A stretch of 64,000 nucleotides of DNA, from positions 3,704-67,703 of the forward strand of contig CACRXP010001306.1 of NCBI GenBank assembly GCA_902702965.1, written 5' to 3'. This document shows positions 11,977 through 23,639 of the stretch, one piece after another. Numbering within the stretch: position 1 is the first letter of the stretch; every line of letters starts with the position of its first letter. The translations under genes and the position numbers were made by a program. Origin of the DNA: Spirometra erinaceieuropaei. Lineage: Eukaryota; Platyhelminthes; Cestoda; Diphyllobothriidea; Diphyllobothriidae. The notes beneath the pieces are model-generated. The model saw only the letters and a program-made list of their open reading frames with translations, was not told the origin of the DNA and searched no databases.

Positions 11977-13242
11977 ATGGATTCTCAACAAGCTAACTGT
12001 AGTAGTACGGCCAGCGACGGCACCTCTTTGGAAGATAAGTCCGGTGAGTTGTCCTTCGCATCCAGAACCTGTGCTCGCTCTACCTTCGCCTCCAGCCAAC
12101 GACCAGCAAAGCGTGCAAAAAGCGTAAATACCGCAAAAAGTATGAGGTATGAAGACGAGCCTTGTGGTGGGTGCGCAGATATTCAAATCAAAGTAGAACA
12201 GCTGGAAAAGGAGCTTGCTGATTTAAGGACGCTCGTGAAACAGACCGTAGTCGACCAGAACGTGTCCAGTGTTAGAATCCCAAAAACGAAGAGCAAAACG
12301 CAAAAAACGCGAAAAAATATCTCCTCGGCGGAATCTTCAAACACGAGTAGCAACTCAACAGCCAAAACCGCAGACGCCGGTAACAGCAGGACAATGAAAA
12401 TGAAGCCGCCGATAAAGGGAGACTTGATTCCCACGCACGATGTCTTAAGCGATGTCGCAAAAAAATTACCTGTCGCGGAAGCCATCTCACCTAAGCCTCT
12501 TGCTGTAAGTGACGGGATTTCTGTTCTACCTGGAGACGATATACCTGGGTCATCCAGTCTACTGTTGCCCTCTTGTTCTGGCAACCACCCTGAGCGCACT
12601 ACAGAGCACGTAGCTGAATGCGAAGACATAAACCCGTGGGTAGAGGGGAGAGGGAAACGCCATGACAGGATTCTGAAGTCCCAGCCAGCCCTGATGGGTT
12701 GCTCGGGACAGTCGGTAAACAGTAACAGTGTGCGTCCAAGCGATGACTCCGTAAATCGTCCTCTCCGACATGCAGCGCATTCACTGGAAAGGCAGAGTAA
12801 GGAGGACCATGCTCGCCAGCAGTGTCTGGTTATTCAGGGTTTGTCAGAATCGAATGCAGTCAGACCTGAAGACCGTGTCTCAGAGGACCTTGCTTCTTTT
12901 CATGGTCTTCTAAATCATTTACTGCCGGCAGACATGGAAATAAAGGTTCTGAAAGCATTCCGGATAGGAAAAAGGAGTGAAGACAGGACAGTAGCACAAC
13001 CACCTTGCCCTCTCAAAATTATGCTGGAGAACAAAGAGCAAATCAAGTTTATCCTCTCTAAAAAAACCTATCTCAGAAACACACACAAACAGGTTTTTTT
13101 TCAACCGGACTATTCACCAGCGGAACGGTTGAAACGCCGGGAACTTGTCTTGGAGGTATTTCGGAAATATATGCCGTTTCAGTGGAACCAGCCTGTAATA
13201 CTACGAACGACGACAGTTACTCAGCTAAAACAGACAGCTTAG
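11977..13242 (+). CDS. LINE-2 ORF1 protein (nucleic-acid-binding, coiled coil)
   Basis: An open frame of 421 codons. It has a basic, serine-rich N-terminus, a Cys-rich spot (CGGCAD, residues 63-68), and a short predicted coiled coil (IKVEQLEKELADLRTLV, about 71-87). A low-complexity linker follows, then a folded C-terminal region of about 283-375 starting CLVIQGLSES with a later PLKIML strand. That region resembles the RRM-like part of other LINE ORF1 proteins. Such proteins bind the element's RNA in the cytoplasm to form the retrotransposition particle. The stop (13,240-13,242) lies inside the start of ORF2, which begins at 13,182 in a different frame, so the two overlap by 61 nt. The homologous LINE-3 ORF1 remnant is at 21,186-22,060 on the minus strand. 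Confidence 0.82.
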   Translation: MDSQQANCSSTASDGTSLEDKSGELSFASRTCARSTFASSQRPAKRAKSVNTAKSMRYEDEPCGGCADIQIKVEQLEKELADLRTLVKQTVVDQNVSSVRIPKTKSKTQKTRKNISSAESSNTSSNSTAKTADAGNSRTMKMKPPIKGDLIPTHDVLSDVAKKLPVAEAISPKPLAVSDGISVLPGDDIPGSSSLLLPSCSGNHPERTTEHVAECEDINPWVEGRGKRHDRILKSQPALMGCSGQSVNSNSVRPSDDSVNRPLRHAAHSLERQSKEDHARQQCLVIQGLSESNAVRPEDRVSEDLASFHGLLNHLLPADMEIKVLKAFRIGKRSEDRTVAQPPCPLKIMLENKEQIKFILSKKTYLRNTHKQVFFQPDYSPAERLKRRELVLEVFRKYMPFQWNQPVILRTTTVTQLKQTA

Positions 13243-16225
13243 TTGAACCACCTGATCAAGGCGCCAACACAAGTGAGCCCGTAGCGTCCAGTGATCTGAC
13301 TGAAACAAGGCATGTAAATGGAACCAATCAGGTAACGGAAGAGCCTAGAAAACACGACGTCCGCGATAACGAAGTAATGCTCACAGCAGTAACAAATGCA
13401 ACGGGAAATTCGGCTGGTGCTAAACTGAGGTGCTTGTACACGAATGCCCAAAGCCTCATATCGAAACTAGACGAACTAAAACTTTGCCTTGTTGAGCTGT
13501 CTCCAGATGTTTTAGCAGTAACTGAGACCTGGCTGTCCGGGAATATTAGCGATAACGAAGTAGCCTTGCCTGGATACCAAATTTATCGGAGGGACAGGGA
13601 ACATCGTCAGGGTGGTGGTATCGTTGTGTATGTGAATGACGGTCTGGCAGTGTCGGATAACACAGCCAAGTTTGCGTGCAGTACGGAAGCTATCTGGTTG
13701 ACCATCAAGGCTACCGGTTCCCCGTGTCTCGATGTCCTCACTGTCTACCGACCACCTAGGACAGACCGAATCGCCGACACTCAACTATTGGAGCAGTTGG
13801 AGAAATTTTCCAGTCGACCTAACATCATGATTATGGGCGACTTCAACGCACCAGTAACAAACTGGAATACCCTCCAAGCGTCAGGTCCAAAATCGGCATT
13901 CGATTACCGCCTGTTGAGCAAAACATTAAATGCGTGCCTCACACAACATGTAATGTTCCCAGCGAGAACACGTGAAGGACAAAGGGCAAACTGCCTGGAT
14001 CTGGTCTTTACGAAAACACCAGACAGCATAGACGAGATCGCCTCCATGCCGCCTCTTGGCCGAAGTGACCACGTAGTGCTTGTGTGGGATTATTCGTTAT
14101 TCTCCATTTCACATACTCCAGACCACAAAAGGCGTAATGTTTGGTGGGGCGACTTCAATCAGATGAGGGCAGACTTATCCAGTCTTGACTGGGGCTCATT
14201 GTTTACGGGAAGTGCCAACGATGACTGGGAGCTGTTCAAGAATGTCTTTCTGCAGCTCATCAACAACTACTGCCCACTGACTAGCGTAAGACTGAACAAA
14301 CGCCCTGGGTGGCTAAATAGCAACCTCAAGAAGGAAATCAACAGGAAGCACAAGTTGTGGAGAAAATACTGCGTCACTAGACAAGCTGAATGCTTCAACA
14401 CCTACAAGACACAGAGGAACAAACTGAGGAACCTGACCATGAAAACGCAACGGGAATCCGAGAAGAACTTGCTACAAAAAGCAACGCAGAACCCAAAATT
14501 GCTCTACAGCTACCTCCGACGAACTACAAGGAACAGGCATCAAATCCCCTTGATAAAGACTACTGATGGCGTTGAGATCGCTGATAGTAGGGATAAAGCT
14601 GCGTATTTTTCACGGTTCTTCCAATCAGTCTACACAAACGAGGCAAGGTTCCTTCCTCCCTCCACAGAAGAACTGCCGACTCCAAGCGTCAGTGATATAC
14701 TCTTCTCAGAAGGCTTTGTCCGAAGAGAATTAGAGGCATTGAACGAATCGAAGTCGCCAGGACCAGACGAGATTCCACCCAAATTTCTGAAGGAACTTGC
14801 CAGTGAGCTCGCTGCGCCTTTGTCGATGCTCTTTCAAACGTCATTTGACACTGGAACACTTCCTGTCGATTGAAGGCTGGCGCATATTACTCCGCTACAC
14901 AAAGGAGGTAACAGGGCAGCGACGACAAATTACCGGCCCATAAGCTTGACATGCATTCTCTGCAAAGTTATGGAAAGGATCATAAAGACTGAACTGATGC
15001 AATTCCTGGAAGTTCACGGCCTGCTATCGAAATGCCAACATGGGTTCCGAAAAGGAAGATCCTGCACGACAAACTTGCTGCAATCTCTCCAGAGCTGGAC
15101 CCGAGCTCTCGACGACAGGCACGCGGTCCACATAGCCTTCATCGACTTCCAGAAGGCTTTCGACACTGTGCCACACCAAAGTCTCTTACATAAGCTGAAA
15201 AAAATAGGGATCGGAAGCAACTTCCTTAAATGGATCGAAAACTTCCTTGTGGGTCGACACCAGGTTTTGTGCGTCGATCGGGGAAAATCAGACCCGGCTA
15301 TAGTCGATAGTGGTGTCCCCCAGGGTTCAGTACTGGGACCCATTTTGTTCCTTGTCTACGTGGACGATGCCGCAAGAGATTTAGACTGTGAAGTAGCAAT
15401 GCTTGCGGATGACATTAAGATATGGAGTGTAATTCGGGGTCCTGCCGATGAAGACAGACTGCAGATGAACCTGAATCGGTTGGAGGAGTGGTCAAACCGT
15501 TGGCTCCTGCGGTTCAACGTTGCCAAATGTAGCATACTTCGCCTAGGCAACACTGCCAGATCCGCCAGCACAAGAGGCTACTTTCTGGGCGGTGCAGCCC
15601 TACAAGAGGTCGAAGTCCAAAGGGACCTCGGTGTGCTTACGACGAGTTCCCTAAAGCCATCCGCCCACTGTTCGAGAGGGCAAAAACCGCAATGTCCGTA
15701 CTGTACGCCATCAAGCGTGCGTTTATGGACTTTGACGAAGAAGCTTTCTCTAAGACATTCGGAACATTCGTCCGGCCGCATTTAGAGTACGGCATACAAG
15801 CTTGGAGGCCGTGGGCTGTTGTGGATCAAAACTGCCTCGAAAGAGTCCAGAGGAGAGCCACGAAGATGGTCAGGGGTCAAAGCTCCTTTCCATATGCGAC
15901 CCGCCTAGTAAATCTGAACCTCTTTCCTTTGAGTTACAGGCAACTTCGCGGAGATCTTTTGCAAGCCTTCCGCATTGTAAAGGGGTTGGATTGCAGTCTG
16001 GCCTTCGAGGACTTTTTTGAATTTGCTGCCACGACCAACCTCCGAGTTCACCCGTTAAAACTGCGCATTCAGCAGGCACGGCTGGATGTGCGGAAGTTCT
16101 CCTTCTCGGTTCGGGTGGTCAAACCATGGAATGAGCTTCCCGCAGATGTTGTGATGTCACCATCTATACAAAGTTTTAAGAAGAATCTGGACATATTTAT
16201 GTTCCGAAATGACCAAGAGCGATGA
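13182..16225 (+). pseudogene. LINE-2 ORF2: endonuclease plus reverse transcriptase, two lesions
   Basis: The product nicks target DNA with an apurinic-type endonuclease and copies the element's RNA. Visible endonuclease residues are TNAQS (around residue 88), TETWL (114-118), GDFNAP (219-224), LDLVF (272-276) and RSDHVV (294-299). The RT follows with SPGPDEIP, FIDFQKAFD, GVPQGSVLGP and the catalytic ADD (15,405-15,413). The C-terminus has HLEYGIQAWRP and WNELPADVV blocks. Two breaks occur: TGA at 14,871-14,873 where the homologues have tryptophan, and a frameshift near 15,675-15,690, after which the frame continues to 16,225. Otherwise the frame is intact, so inactivation looks recent. An upstream YVDD at 15,355-15,366 is not the catalytic box. 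Confidence 0.88.
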
Positions 16226-16390
16226 GAAGTCGAGCTCACCCCTGTAACTCCTTCTCATTTTATCCCACCATTATGGGCGTGTTCGAACTATTTTAGCCCA
16301 GAACATCTATCTGTACACCACACATTTTTTACGTTGCAAATAGGGTACTCAAAAGGCTTACGCCTATTTCCCTCAATAAACTGAACTGAA

Positions 16391-18132
16391 CTGAAAAGAT
16401 TAAGGTTATTTAAGCGGATCTCGTATGGCAGTGCACTTTGACCTCTTATTAATTTTCTTGCTCGCCTCTGCACCCTTTCGAGCAGATCGTAATCCTGATG
16501 CGTTCACGGTCTCCAGGCCTGAATTGCATATTCGAGATGGGGCCTTATAAACGTGCGGAAGACTTTGGTGAAGCAGTCTTCATCGAAAACTACGAATGTC
16601 CGCTTGATGGCATATAGCATTGGGGTTGCGGCCTTGGCCGCCTTACAGGATTGTGTAGAAGGCTTTAGGCTGTCTGCAACCCAAACTCCGAGATCTTTCT
16701 GAGTTTCTGTTTCTTGGAGTAGCATTCCGTTCAGATGGTATTGCCGCGTACTATAGGTCTGATTTCCGAGGCGCAGAATGGTGCATTTGCTCAAATTGAA
16801 GGACAAGAGCCATCTGCGGGACCACTCGTCCAATCGACAAAGATTTCCTTGGAAGTTGGTCTCATCGGCAGCATTCTGGATGACTTTCCAGATTTTTATG
16901 TCGTCCGCAAACATGGCACAATCACAGTCCAACCCATCTACACAATCCCAGATGAACAAGAGAAAGAGGGCTGGTCCGAGCACCGAGCCTTGTGGGACCC
17001 CACTCTCTATGAATGTGCACCCTGATTGCTGTTGTTCTACGCAGACAATTTGGGAGCGGCCGACAAGGAAATTTTCGATCCATTTGAGAAGTTTGCCACC
17101 GATGCCCATAATTCTCAACTTGTGTAGGAGACGCTGGTGCGGAACACTGTCAAACGCCTTCCGGAAATCAATATAGGAAACATGCACGGTGTGTTTTGCG
17201 TCCAGTGCTCGTGTCCAACTTTGCATTGTGTATAGCAAGTTCGTAACACATGATCTTCCCCTACGGAAACCATATTGTGCATTGGACAAGAGGCTGTGGG
17301 TTTCCAAGTAAGCCATCAACTCCTTTTTGATGGCTTTCTCCATCACTTTGCAGCAGATTGATGTCAGACTGACGGGTCTGTAGTTCGTTGCAAGAGCACG
17401 ACTACCGCTTTTGTAAAGGGGTGTAATGTGGGCCGTCTTCCAGTCTGTGGGAAGAATTCCAACATCAAACGATTTCTGGCACAGAAAGGATAGTGGCTTG
17501 GCCAGCTGCTGGGCAAGCTCAAAGAGCAGGTTTGCTGGGATCTCGTCCAGACCGGAAGATTTACATTCCTTCAAGCTTTTCAGTTCTTCCAAAATCGCTT
17601 CTTCTCGAAACACAATATTTTCGATAGCGGGATCTCTCATGTTCTCAGAATTAGATGGGGTAAAGTCTGCTTCTCTTGTGAAAACGGATCGGAAAAATTG
17701 AGAAAAGTGCTCAGCCTCATTTGTACTGTCCGATATATCCAAGCCGTCATCACCCCTCATAACAGGAATGAGATTCCTGTTACGTGTGCTTTTCCGCAAA
17801 TAGCTGTAGAGCAATTTCGGATTTTTAACGGCTCGGTGGAGCAAATTACTGTCAAAATCCCGTCGCCTCCTGAAAATCAGACTTTTCACCTTATTTCTTT
17901 GAACTATGTATTCTGTAAACGCTGCATTGTTGTTGTTCTCACGAAATTTCTTCCATAACCTTCCTTTCTTGTTGATCTCCCTTTTGAGTTCTCGTGTTAG
18001 CCACTGAGGGCGGTTGGATGTCCTAGGCTTTGATAAGGGACAGTGGTTCTTCATTAGATGCAGTAAACGATCCTTGAATAAATTCCAGTCCTCGTTAACG
18101 TTTCCGGAGAAGAGAACATCCCATTGTCCAAT
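16391..18132 (-). pseudogene. LINE-3, middle piece: reverse transcriptase part of ORF2
   Basis: The minus-strand frame (about 18,130 down to 16,504) begins at WDVLFSGNVNEDWNLF, which aligns with the region after the endonuclease in LINE-2. It continues through the RT: YIDFRKAFD, GVPQGSVLGP, MFADDIKIW and the HLEYAIQAWRP block. A frameshift near 16,490 moves to another frame that reads VQRRARKLIRGQ and ends at LNNLNLF (16,396), where LINE-2 interrupts. The RT catalytic residues are present. The upstream endonuclease piece of the same element is at 20,338-21,234, displaced by LINE-4. Confidence 0.88.
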
Positions 18133-20312
18133 AAAGATGACAAGACCATGTATGCGACCGCCGTGGGTCAATCCGACGGCAAAAAAGACCATGAAGAAGA
18201 AACAGAGACTCTGGAAAAAGTATTTGCAACTTCGAGATCCAAGGTCACTCGCCGAATATAAAGATCAGCGCAATAAATGCCGCAAAGAAATACGGGTTGC
18301 TAGAACTTCTTTCGAGCGTCGACTGATAGCAGAATCCATTACATGTCCCAAGAAGTTTTACGGGTACATCCGCAGTAGGAGGAAACATAGGGACGAAATT
18401 GCGTGTCTAAAGGATAGCCTCGGAAACTGATTAGTTGAAGGGTCACAGAAAGTGCGATTACTGTCTCATTTTTTCAATCGGTTTTTACGGAGGAGTCCCT
18501 AGAAGACAATCAGCAGTTTGAAATGGACCGAGACAGCCGGGAGCTTCAAATGCGCCAAAATATTGCCGTCATTGAAACCGTCGCCTTTTCCGTGGAAGAA
18601 GTCAGACGCGTCCTCAGTCAAATAAAACCTGATAAGTCTCCTGGACCCGACGGAATTCCCGGGGTGATACTTAAGGAGCTATCAAGGGAGCTGTCAAAGC
18701 CTCTTTCGACTCTCTTTGAGCTGTCAATGAGAACAGGAAGGCTGCCCTCACAGTGGAAGACAGCTAACCTCGTTCCATTGCATAAGGGAGGTAGCAGGAT
18801 GACAGCAAGCAGCTTTTGACCTGTTAGCTTAACTTGCCTCCCTTGCAAAACGATGGAAGCTATAGTAAAGAGCGCTATACAGCAGTTTTGTGAAGAAAAT
18901 AACACCTTGCAGGATTTTCAACATGGCTTCCGAAGAGGACGCTCCTGCCTCTCAAATCTGCTAGCTTGTCTGGAAATCTGGACCAGGGCTCTAGAAGAGG
19001 GTTTTGAGGTCGATGTCGTGTAGATCGATTTCCGCAAAGCTTTTGACACTGTCCCACACCAACGTCTTCTTCACAAATTGAGCGACATCGGCATCCGGGG
19101 AGATCTTCTGAACTGGATTAGGGCGTTTCTGGTTGGTCGGAAACAACGTGTCTGTATCGCAGATGATATGTCAGAAGGGGTGAATGTGACCAGTGGTGTG
19201 CCGCAAGGCTCAGTTCTGGGACCATTGCTCTTCATCCTTTACGTTAACGACAGCCTTCAGGAACTCGACTGCGGCAAAATAATGTTTGCAGGCGACGTTA
19301 AGCTCTGGCAAGTCATTAAGGGTCCGAATGATCAGAGATCCCTTCAAGATAATCTGCACCGACTGCAAGCGTGGTCGAAGAAATGGCTTCTAGATTTCAA
19401 TGTGGAGAAGTGTGCCGTCCTTCATCTGCGTCCAACCAACTCTCATTCAAATGAGAGTCTGAGGACTTATCACCTGAAAGATATAAGGCTCCCCGCAGAA
19501 TCTCCACAGAAGGATCTCGGGGTTTGGATACAGAACAACCTGAAACCAACACTGCACTGTCACAAGGCTGCAAAAAACGCCATGTGAGTGCTGCTTGCAA
19601 TAAAAAGGGCTTTCGTAAATTTTGACCAAGACCTTTTGGGGAGAGTTTACGGCACATTTGTTCGGCCCCACTTAGAATATGGCATACAAGCATGGCGGCC
19701 ATGGCTGGTAAAGGACCAAGAATGCCTCGAACGGGTACAACGGCGTGCAACAAAGCTAGTAAACGGTCTAAAAAACCATTGCTACACAGAAAGACTGAAT
19801 TGCCTTAATTTATTCCCTCTGTGTTACAGGCAGCAAAGAGGTGATCTTATCCTCGTCTACAAGATAATACATGGCCTTGAGTATGGACTTAAATTTGAGG
19901 ACATGTTTCAGTGGCATCTTTTACCCAATCTTCGTGGTCACTCGATGAAGTTACGGACAACAATGTCCAGGCTGAATCTTCGTTCTGAGTTTTTCACGCA
20001 GAGGGTAGTGGAGAAATGGAACGATCTCCCTCAGTCAGTCGTGGAGGCTACATCCCTGCAACTCTTTAAGAAACGCTTGGATGATTATTTGTGTCCCTTG
20101 TTTTCCCTCGACGGTCTGAATCTGAACTAATACCCCTGGTCCCCACAAATATTTCCTCTGAGACAATGCTACTCAAATGAACCAAGTACTGTTTTTATAG
20201 TGAATATTTTTTGTTTGTGTACAGTCATTTCTAACGAGCTGAATGTAATCAATAGGGTTTTCAAAGGCATTGCCTATTATCCTTACCAAATAAACTGAAA
20301 TAAACTGAATCC
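18133..20312 (+). pseudogene. LINE-4: 5'-truncated CR1/Jockey-like LINE inserted into LINE-3
   Basis: It starts inside ORF2 (WVNPTAKKTMKKKQRLWKKY), passes the RT (SPGPDGIPG, IDFRKAFD, GVPQGSVLGP) and ends at 20,130, followed by a 3' UTR with a TAAACTGAAATAAACTGAA tail. Breaks are a stop after 18,427, a frameshift before 18,523, and in-frame stops at 18,817-18,819, 19,021-19,023 and 19,585-19,587. The catalytic box reads AGD (19,288-19,296) instead of ADD. The flanks TTGTCCAAT (18,124-18,132) and CTGTCTAAT (20,313-20,321) look like a diverged 9-bp target duplication. It was dead on arrival because it is truncated, and has decayed since. Confidence 0.88.
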
Positions 20313-20337
20313 CTGTCTAATTGTGATGCCTCAGCTC

Positions 20338-21234
20338 TCATTTGGCGAAAGTCCCTTTCCATATATTTGGCCTCGTATTGTCTTTTGTACACGGTTCAGA
20401 ATACAGCAAGTACTCCCATAAAAGCACTGCATGATCACTTCGACAGAGCGGGGGTAGGTAGCACACCTCGTCCATACTGTCAGGATCTTTGGTAAAAACG
20501 AGGTCCAGACAACTGGCCTGTTGCCCTCCACGAGCTCTAGTTGGGAACAGGACATGTTGCGTGAGTAGAACTTCTAGGGTTGTCTTTAGTAGATGGTAAT
20601 CGAAGGTATTCATCGAGCACTTCGCATGCATATCGCTCCATTGAATGCAGGGTGCATTAAAATCCCCCATGAGAACAACGTCTGGTCGGCTGGCGATCTC
20701 TTTTATGCTTTTCAGTAGACAAGTATCTGGGTCGGCATCCGCCTGCGGGGGCCGATAGATAGTTACGACTTCGAGGGACTGAGATCCCCGTGCCTTTATA
20801 GTCAGCCAAATTGCCTCTGTGTCGTTATAAATCTTGTCGGTCCTCTCACACACTGCTAAGTTGCTCTTGACATACATGGCAACACCTCCACCCCGGCGGC
20901 CTCTCCTGTCTCTCCTAAACAAATGGTATCCTGTTAATGCTACCTCGCAATCACTAACGTCCTCTGACAGCCACGTTTCTGTTATTGCTTTAACATCGGG
21001 AAGAGTATCGGCTACCTGTATTCTCAGTTTGTCAAGCTTGGAAAACAGACTCTGAGCATTGGTGTAAAAGAATTTTAGTTTGCAACATTCGACAATGCTT
21101 CGTTCGGTTAGTCTCGGGTTTGCCAATATTATGTTGCTGCCGCCATCATGATGACCGTCTGGTTCCAAAACAACATCGCGTTCCTCTATATCACTCGTCC
21201 CTGAAAATGGCCAAGTTGCTCTCTCCCGCTGCAA
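20338..21234 (-). pseudogene. LINE-3 ORF2 N-terminal endonuclease domain
   Basis: An open 298-codon minus-strand stretch with all main motifs of an apurinic-like LINE endonuclease: FYTNAQSLFSK, TETWLSEDVS, GGGVAMYVKSNLAV, TIYRPPQAD, LMGDFNAPCIQW, CLDLVFTKDPDSMDE and CRSDHAVLLWEY. After WKGTFAK the frame stops one codon later because of a small frameshift. Read one base over it continues as MRAEASQLD to the LINE-4 junction. It is homologous to LINE-2 ORF2 residues 80-310. It cannot act alone, being separated from its RT. Confidence 0.85.
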
Positions 21235-22060
21235 GTCTCCTCTTCAACTAAGTTACCAATTCGCGGCGTTTCAGACGTTCCGCTGGAGAATAGTCCGGCT
21301 GAAAAAACTTCCTTGTGAGAGTTTCGGAGGCTGCTTTTCCTGGACAGAAGTAAGCTAGCCTCCTCTTTACTGTTCAGAACAATTTTCAGAGGTCGTGGCC
21401 GCACAATTTCCGATTGTTCGCTCACCTTCTTTCCGATCCTGAAGGCTGCGCGAATGGTTATCTTTTCATTTGAATTAAGCATTTTGTTCAGTAGGTGTTG
21501 AAGCATATTAAGGTCAGCGGAGATCCTCTCCTTCGAGGTAGGAGCCTTCGACTCCGATAGGCCCTGGACGACTACGCAGTGCCGACGATCAAGGGGTTCA
21601 TTTGTTCTGCTTCCGGCGGCCTTGTCAGCTGAAGGTCTCAGAAGATCCACCGGAGTCGTCTGGGGTTCTATACTCCCGTTGTGGCGCTTACCCTTTCCAT
21701 CTTGCCATGAGCTTGTTTCCTCACTTCCAACTGAGGGTCCTATTGAACACGCGGAATGGCTGAGAGAAGTTCATGGTTCGCTTGGGTTGTCTTCCATAGA
21801 AACAAGAGACTCCGTTGCTATTTTCCCATTGTCCAGGGTATCGGCGCCCTTGCACAGAGGTTTTCTACAAGCTTTTTTCTTGGACTGTTTTAGAGTTTTG
21901 CTCTTTCCCTTTTTCTTGCTAACTTTAGCGCTATTCACCGCGTTTGCACACTATCGTTCGCTTGCACGAGTTCCCTTAAAGCAGTCAACGCTTTTTCGAG
22001 TTTCTGGACTTTCAGCAGAATAAAGGAGCATCCAGTGCACGGCTCATCCTCGTAACTAAC
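21186..22060 (-). pseudogene. LINE-3 ORF1 remnant
   Basis: The 21,186-21,650 part reads HCVVVQGLSESKAPTSKERI, then AAFRIGKKVSE and RPLKIVLNSKEEASLLLSRK. This is plainly the homologue of the C-terminal domain of LINE-2 ORF1 (CLVIQGLSES...AFRIGKRSE...PLKIMLENKE). Further upstream (to about 22,060) lysine-rich ORF1-like sequence is broken by stops. No intact start remains. Confidence 0.75.
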
Positions 22061-22079
22061 AGGTTTTGCTGTGATAACG

Positions 22080-22217
22080 CAGAAGGCATTAGAGTGAACA
22101 TGATGCTACACTGACGTCAGGAAACCTGCACCTAAATTCTTGTGCGCAAAGCTTATATGCCGTTCAGAGAAACAGCTCTGCATAGATGCTCCTTTGATGC
22201 ATAACGTGGACACTTTC
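22080..22217 (-). repeat. Dispersed repeat R1, second copy, proximal half
   Basis: The reverse complement matches 3,526-3,668 (shared GAACGGCATATAAGCTTTGC and GCGCACAAGAAT). With the piece at 10,905-11,036 it rebuilds the R1 copy into which LINE-3 inserted. Confidence 0.75.
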
Positions 22218-23639
22218 AGGTAACTTGCCAAGCAGTAATATACCGTGCTACGTGGACACATAATGTCCCTATTTCTTCAACGACTTCACTTTGCCTAATT
22301 TTATTATTCCAACTTCTTCGGAGTTTTCGTTTTCCTCTTGAATGGACGACCGCCTCAGATATATGGACGTACGACTCCCACAATGATGGTCGAATTGCCA
22401 ATGTTTACAGAGCACGCAAATATCGAAGAATATTCGACTTCGGATATAATATGCCTCCCCGAAAAACGGTGACTCATCAATGTTAGAGGCAGGGATATTT
22501 TTAGGGGCATTAATGACTTATATATGTTTTATTTTGTTTGTGAATTCATTTTATAGACCGCTTACAACTTCATTAATACTCTGCGTTTATGTTGCAGTTA
22601 TGTGTTTTTTTACAGTTGCTCGGAGAATAATAATAATCTGGCATTTCAGGCTTGAGGGGTCTGCTTCCAGAAAATACCTGAACACGCTTTGTTAGATTAT
22701 TTATTACAAAAGTCTAGTTCAGAAGTCGGAGACGACCGTCTTTAAGTCGTTCCAGTCGAAATCGGGATCATGAGAAGTTTTCGTCAGCAGAAAGAAAACT
22801 GAGAACGTTCCACAACTATATAAATCCCCATTTCCTATGAATGAGCTTAGGCCGTAACCAAAGTTCATTGAACTACGCACACCACTACATCAATTAAAGG
22901 CCTTATACGTATTAGCCAACGAATAGCCTAGCCAATATAAACCATATTCTCTTGCGGCCTAGGCACTAATGAAAAGGATGGAGCATGTGCAACAAAGATT
23001 CATCGGAGCTTTTTCTGTAAGTGTCCTTCAGGTCCTTTTAAGAGGACAGTTTTTTGCTGGCACATAAATCCTCAAGAACGAACTAATTACCCGTCTCTGG
23101 TGTAAGGTCACGTGTATCAGATATCAGTCGGCAAATTCGACTGTAAGCAAGAAATATATAGGAACAGAAAGAAAGACAAGGAATAAATTACCGTTGCTGA
23201 ATTAGTATTATAAGCCCGGGGTTGACTAATTGGAGAGGCGAACAAATGCACATACTGTGAATTAAGTGCTCTCTGGCAAAGTCCTTTCGGTCCAAACGAA
23301 ACAATAAAGACATGACCACACCTTGATAAAATGCAACTAAACAATATTTCTGGGACGAAGGAAATATATCTAGAACGCCTCCGTCAGCCGATTAGAGACC
23401 CATAGAAACCAAACATGTGCAAAACTCCAAAACGTGAGTGTCTAGTCAATTGGTCAGGAAAAATGTACTGATCATGCGCTAAGTAGAGCAGAGGGAACTA
23501 TATGCACTTCCTGCTAAACGTCTGTATGACAAACAAATATTTGGCGGAATTTCATTATATAAGTAAATTCATAATCTTTTTTGACTGTTCAGTTTGTGGT
23601 CCCATTCGCTTCTCTTGTCCTGAGTCCCTTTACTATCTC
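22218..23639. other. No gene seen
   Basis: No exon or RNA recognised. A minus-strand frame at 23,117-23,344 carries an FGPKG word also found at the C-terminus of LINE-5, so part of this may be a second, very decayed LINE 3' end. Confidence 0.4.

Larger units (their letters stand above)
11514..16397 (+). mobile_element. LINE-2: full-length CR1/Jockey-like non-LTR retrotransposon
   Basis: The 5' end abuts LINE-3 at about 11,513. A ~460-nt 5' leader precedes ORF1 (11,977), ORF2 follows in another frame, and the 3' UTR ends CCTCAATAAACTGAACTGAACTGAA at 16,370-16,395, a short-repeat tail as in CR1-type elements. LINE-3 resumes at once after the tail. The target duplication (around ACTGAA) cannot be separated from the tail. 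At ~4.9 kb with both ORFs this is full length, but ORF2 has one stop and one frameshift. Confidence 0.85.
20313..22076 (-). mobile_element. LINE-3, 5' piece: ORF1 remnant and ORF2 endonuclease
   Basis: Minus strand. This holds the 5' UTR/ORF1 side (toward 22,076) and the endonuclease half of ORF2 (toward 20,313). It stops at QLD, and the next residues of the same protein resume at 18,130, beyond LINE-4. The outer edge at about 22,076 meets repeat R1, whose other half starts at 11,036. LINE-3 is therefore one element in three pieces: 20,313-22,076, 16,391-18,132 and 11,041-11,513. Confidence 0.83.

Noticed and set aside
15355..15366. YVDD in LINE-2 taken as the RT catalytic box
   Set aside because: Alignment with LINE-3 and LINE-4 shows the catalytic box is the ADD about 50 nt downstream; this YVDD replaces YVND/FIWD in the others.
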